In this document: positions 52,505 to 64,000 of the stretch, piece by piece
Position numbering within the stretch: the first letter of the stretch is position 1
How the letters are laid out: every line of letters begins with the position of its first letter
From: Microcebus murinus
Taxonomy: Eukaryota; Chordata; Mammalia; Primates; Cheirogaleidae
Direction of reading: 5' to 3'
Assembly (NCBI RefSeq): GCF_040939455.1
Contig: NC_134117.1
Location: 30,621,501-30,685,500 of the forward strand
Length of the DNA stretch: 64,000 bases
Notes under the pieces: model-generated
What the model saw: only the letters and a program-made list of their open reading frames with translations
Told to the model about the DNA's origin: nothing
The model's database searches: none
Translations under genes and position numbers: made by a program

Positions 52505-53142
52505 ATTCGCTCTGTCACCCAGGCTGGATAGCAGCAGTGCTAACATTGCTCATTGCAACCATGACCTCCTGGGGTCAAGTGAGCCTCCTGCCTCACCCTC
52601 CCTAGTGGCTAGGACTACAGGTGCACCACCATGCCTTGCTAATTTAAAATAAAATTTTTGCCGGGTGCGGTGGCTCACGTCTGTAATCCTAGCACTCTGG
52701 GAGGCTGAGGCAGGCGGATTGCTCAAGGTCAGGAGTTCGAAACCAGCCTGAGCAAGAGCGAGCCCCATCTCTACTATAAATAGAAATTAATTGGCCAACT
52801 AATATATATAGAAAAAATTAGCTGGGCATGGTGGCACATGCCTGTAGTCCCAGCTACTCGGGGCTGAGGCAGCAGGATTGCCTGAGCCCAGGAGTTTGAG
52901 GTTGCTGTGAGCTAGGCTGACGCCACGGCACTCACTCTAGCCTGGGCAACACATTGAGAATCTGTTATTTATAAATAAATAAATATAAATAAATAAATAA
53001 ATAAATAAATAAAAATTTTTTTAGAGATGGGGTCTCACTGTGTTGCCCAGGCTGTTTTCAAACTCCTGGCCTCAAGCGATCCTCCCATCTCAGCCTCTCC
53101 CAAAGTCCTGAGATTACAAGCGTCAACCACTGCACCTGGCCT
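52505..53142 (-). mobile_element. Old Alu split by a younger Alu
   Basis: Right part 52505-52653 and left part 53013-53142 form one inverted Alu once the insert is removed. Confidence 0.85.
52658..53012 (+). mobile_element. Lemur-type Alu nested in an opposite Alu
   Basis: GCCGGGTGCGGTGGCTCACG, lemur linker, tail of (AAAT)n repeats; AATAAAATTTTT-like duplication at both ends. Confidence 0.92.
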
Positions 53143-53769
53143 GTTGTCAATTTTATATACTCTCTCAAGTCTATATTAGTTTATCATTTACATTGCAATA
53201 GTACAAAAGTCATTTTACCTTAAATTTAATAAAATCATTAAAGTACTGTTTACTTATTCAACAAATGAAACACTTTTGCCATGCAATTTCTTTAATGGTC
53301 CAATTGCCTTCTTAGTGTTTATTAGAAAATAAATCCAGCCCATAAAATGAAATGGACATAGTAAAACCTTATCCATTGGGACCAAGGGGATGATTAATAA
53401 GAACAGTAGACTATTTTGAAAGAAAAGCAATTTTGCTAACTTCCCAATCCTTACAGTGTTATGTAACCTAACAAAATACTAAGAGGCAGTGCTTGGCACA
53501 TAATCAGGGTTTAACAAGTGTTATTACATTAATTCAAATTTCCATGTAACCCACTTCTGTTACAATTACACTTTTAGTAAACAAACAGTATTTTTTCAAG
53601 GGCAAGGTTCTCTCTCTCTGAAGTGGCTAGTTTTCCTCGAACCTTGCTTAAAACTTGGATTTCATTTTAGTTTTTACATGTTGTGAAGCAGTGAAGTTCT
53701 AATTAATGAGGTTTTACACATTTGAGAATTTGTATTTTAAACAATGCTTGTCAAAAAAGCAAAACAGTA

Positions 53770-56467
53770 TGAATCTAATACAAAAATCACTTTTTATTCT
53801 CAGAACTAAGAATTTGTGTCTGACACTGTCAGTCATGGCAAATTAAACTCTTGATTTTCCAAAGCTACCTTATACCTTTTTCACCTGTTTTCATACCAAA
53901 CCCTGCTATCTGAATATGCTCTTGGTATACGAGAACAATTTTTTTTATCTAAACAAAAATAGGAAGTGAAAAATCCAAATAAACCATATGACATTATGAA
54001 GATAAATTATTTCATGATTATATGCTTTAGAATTACACCCTCCAATAGTAAAGACTAATAAGTTGACTGTTCTAGGTAAAAATAGCGTTCATTCCTAAGC
54101 TACAGTGAAAGCTGAGAAGGCTTTGAATATTTCAATGTCCTTTTGCAAATGCTACCTGACTTTTATAAGATCAAACAAATATACTCAAATCAATAACATT
54201 ATATAATGGTCATCAATGCAAAAGAAATCAGCAAAAGTTGACTTTAGAAAACTATGTTATTTATTGGAGTCTTCTAGTTGCATATAAATAATGCAATATA
54301 GACCTGGGTTAAAGGAACATGAAGTGAGAGATATATATTAAGCAGATCATCAAGTGAAACACCATACTAAATTTCACATTATCTTGAGTATTTTAGGAAG
54401 TTATTTTTTTAATTGAAAATATGCTTTAACAACAAAAAACTTGCCATACACTGGACCATGTGAATAACTACATAATACCTGTAGACCAGGTTCAAAGGAA
54501 GATACAGTATGATATTTTAGCTGCCAATACTGCCAGTGTCAAAAGATTGAAGTTTTAGTGCACCCCTTGGAAGACAAATCTGGCCAAAAAAAAATTCCTT
54601 TTGTTCTCAAAATGTGGTTAAATAAACCAGATATCCCCAAAGTAATGAAGACTCATTTCAAGTAATTATTCTGCTTACAAGTTTTATTTACATAGTAATT
54701 GTTACAAGTGGTTTTTAGTGAATTTCTTATATTTACATTTTATATACACATTTATACTTGGAAGATAAAGAAACTGTACAATAAAAAATATGAAAAAGAA
54801 ATACAGTAACTTAGATTCAACTCAGGAAACAAATTATATCAAAGATTAAATTTAGGCAGGTAGTATAACCTCAGTGAGATTACCGCCAGATGTTACATTC
54901 CCTCTATCAGGAACACCAACACCAAGGAAGTAGTTACCAGAGTTAAAAGGTCATTCTAAAACCTATTAAGATGGTGGACACTCTCTCAATATTTTATTAT
55001 ACCACCAGTTTCCACGAAGTAAACCCCTATGACAGGAGTTACCTTTGAGGGTTCCACTAGTAGTCCTTAAGCTAGAATAACCCATGGGGTAAAAAATATA
55101 TTGGGACGCTCTAGTCCCATACTCCTAAAGAGGCAGTCACTACACTAACAAGGACCTCAGCCTTATTAGTTTGAAGACTATATATCACTAACAGAAATAG
55201 TGTGCTTAAATGTTGTTTCAAACCAAACTGCAACATTAAAATGCACTATAAATCTAATTATTAACAAAATGGCATGTTATACAGGTATCACTCATAATAC
55301 TCAAGTAATTTAGTTTAGGTTCAAAAATTAAACATATTATAATAAATTTAATGCCAATTTACCAGTGATTAATAATTTCTTTATCCACAATGCTATCAAA
55401 GTTAGGTTCAGAAAAAAGTTAATTTTACCTTTTTATTTTGCTCTCATTTCCACTGATTAGAAAAAATTATGCATAGTGTTTTACAAGTCACAAAGTTAGC
55501 TACATATTAAGATTTCAAATTTCAAACTGGAATAAACAAATTTTGTTTCTATAGACAGTGGAGGAACTTTAACTAAAAAGTTTAAAGTCTTACCAAGTAG
55601 CATGCTATTTAAGAACTCTCAGGATCCATTACTTTTCCTCTTACCATTGTAAAATCTCATTTATATTTTTGGACTTACTCCCAAAGTCAAGTCTTTAGTC
55701 CACTAAAGTGCAAAGAACTTTCCTTTTACCAGTTATTTAGTTTTCCTAATGTTAACTTACTAGATGAACAATTTGTTAGAATAGAACCAGAAAGGCTAAA
55801 ATTCTTTGAATGATAGGAATTCCTTAAGGAAGAGAATAAATTCCTCTTCAAAAACAAATAGACACAGTACTGTGGAAAAACACCTAAACAAACACTAAAC
55901 AATCTCTCACCAATATTTCCAGTTCCTAGACAACCCAAATTTGCCCCAACCTGTGAATGAAGACAACATCTTCAGTGACTTAAATAATTTACAAGCACAG
56001 TTGCTTATTCTTGGTTTATAATATCTTCAAAAAGTCAGAACTGGAGATAATATCTGTACTAAAGTATTCTGGAGCTCAAAGCAGTATTTAACAATACTAC
56101 TCTAACCTCCAAAGTGCCTTGTGGTAATTGTTACAAAAGAAAAGATGTAAAAATTTGAAGTATCTCCAAAGCTATTTAAAAAATTTATTGCATTAAACCT
56201 GTTCACTCCAAACTATGGAGTATCAATTAGCCATTTAAACTTTTTCTTTTGAAAAATGGCTCTAATTACAAAATATTTGTTCATTAATACTGTCAAAAAG
56301 TTATTATTTCATTTACTTCAGCCATGGAATTTAAATTGGCAGTTTTCCACCTCTTGATTCCTTCAGATTTCTCCAAGATTTTCTTCCATGCCTTTTACAA
56401 AGGAAACAAAAAACTTTTATCCCCAAAACATTTTTTTATATTTCAATTAGTCTGCCAGTTTTGAAGA
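53770..56467 (-). other. TBC1D12: TBC1D12 long 3' UTR (candidate)
   Basis: About 2.7 kb with no Alu, LINE or MIR that I can recognise, bounded by repeats on both sides. That fits a conserved long 3' UTR. Minus-strand AATAAA occurs at 54688-54683 and 53798-53793; the latter gives the full length. Extent is inferred. Confidence 0.5.
53793..53798 (-). terminator. Candidate distal TBC1D12 poly(A) signal
   Basis: AATAAA on the minus strand, about 2.67 kb past the stop, close to where the repeat-free block ends. An alternative AATAAA lies at 54688-54683. Confidence 0.35.
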
Positions 56468-63043
<6,576 letters not shown>

Positions 63044-64000
63044 CTTAAAAGGGAGAAGAAATTAATCAAAATGGATTTGCAATAATTTCATACATTTTAT
63101 TTTATTGTACTCCGGAAAAATTGCAAAGTGACATTACAAAGTAGAATTAACCAGGATTTCTTTTTCTCTTCCCAGCAAAGGTAAACACAGAGAACCCCTA
63201 ATTATTATAAACTCCCTAATATTACATTTCTTGTTCATGTAGTATGGCTTAAAAAATATTAGGAAAATTTTTTGAAAAAAGAAAAATATATCAGCTTTCA
63301 CTTGCTATAAAAGCCTATGTTAGTATACTACCTATTTAGTTTTCATTTCCTTTCAGTCTGAATTCTTTCAAAATACAGTACAGAGTCACAAAATTTAATG
63401 AAAATCAGGTGATTGTTTTCATTGATATAACACATCTGAGTGAAAAAATGAGGAACTAAGAATAAAAAAGATCTATGAGACATGCTGCTAAAATTCAAAG
63501 AAAAGAGAGGTTGTGGGATGTTGAGAAAATGAGCTTGGATTCCTGAGAAAGCAGGAGAAAGAAATTGGAAAAAACATTCTAAGATGGAAAAGATGTATGA
63601 ACAAAGATAAAGAAATGGGAATAGGAACAGCTCAGAGCACAATGGGAGTAAGAAGAGACATGGAAAAAAGTAGATACATTTATATTGTGAAAGGCCTTGA
63701 GTACAAGGTTAAGCTGTATAGATGTTTGTGAATTACTGTTATCTACTGTACATTTCTTTAATTTAAAAAAAATTATCATGCACTTACTTCTGATAGAGGT
63801 TTGTATAATGGACTTACACACAGGGAGACCACTAAGAATAACTGTAATGACACCTCTCCGCAGCCAACTGTTTTGAATGGGCTGCCTACAGTCACTATCT
63901 CTACTTTCTTAGCTCTCTTTTGACATTTTAACACAATTCAATATAAATTCCACTACATCTTGAGATTTCTCTTGCCAACATGACCAATAATACTTATTGT
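63044..64000. other. TBC1D12 intron to window end
   Basis: No further TBC1D12 exon recognised. The next upstream exon should end with the Tyr codon of the YVQ motif and was not found. AT-rich, no assignable repeat. Confidence 0.6.

Overview
This is a vertebrate nuclear window, almost certainly from a lemur (strepsirrhine primate). The spliced genes are typically mammalian. Many Alu elements carry a linker between their two monomers (ACTATAAATAGAAAG then TTAATTGGCCAACTAATAT) that I know from lemur genomes. There is no prokaryotic or organellar content, and no novel multi-gene system is visible.

Layout. Both genes are on the minus strand, so transcription runs from high to low coordinates. (1) 62.9-56.5 kb: the last four coding exons of TBC1D12, a TBC-domain Rab GAP family gene, followed by a repeat-poor block (about 53.8-56.4 kb) read as its long 3' UTR. 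(2) About 53.7-48.4 kb: intergenic spacer made of Alu, L2 and MIR remnants. (3) About 48.45-47.96 kb: CpG-rich HELLS promoter and exon 1. (4) 48.18-8.87 kb: the complete HELLS (LSH/SMARCA6) coding sequence in 22 exons. Every junction is GT-AG and the reading frame is continuous, giving 837 codons plus a stop (2514 nt). (5) About 8.87-8.39 kb: candidate HELLS 3' UTR. (6) 8.4-0 kb: intergenic repeats with no recognisable exon. The TBC1D12-HELLS head-to-tail order matches the human 10q23.33 order as I remember it.

HELLS is the SNF2-family nucleosome remodeler that works with CDCA7 to allow DNA methylation of heterochromatin. All SNF2 motifs are present (Walker [13 protein letters not shown] box, [23 protein letters not shown]).

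The rest is introns and transposon strata: about 36 Alu elements, L1, HAL1-like and L2 LINEs, MIRs, MER5A/MER20-type hAT remnants, pogo/Tigger-like elements, two Hsmar2-like mariner copies, one solo LTR and a U6 snRNA retropseudogene.

Most worth a second look: a rearranged cluster in HELLS intron 12 (two recent duplications plus an inverted repeat); an 84-bp HELLS intron that is a multiple of three and stop-free; a U6 copy directly abutting an Alu; a weak exon-12 splice donor; and several datable nested insertions.
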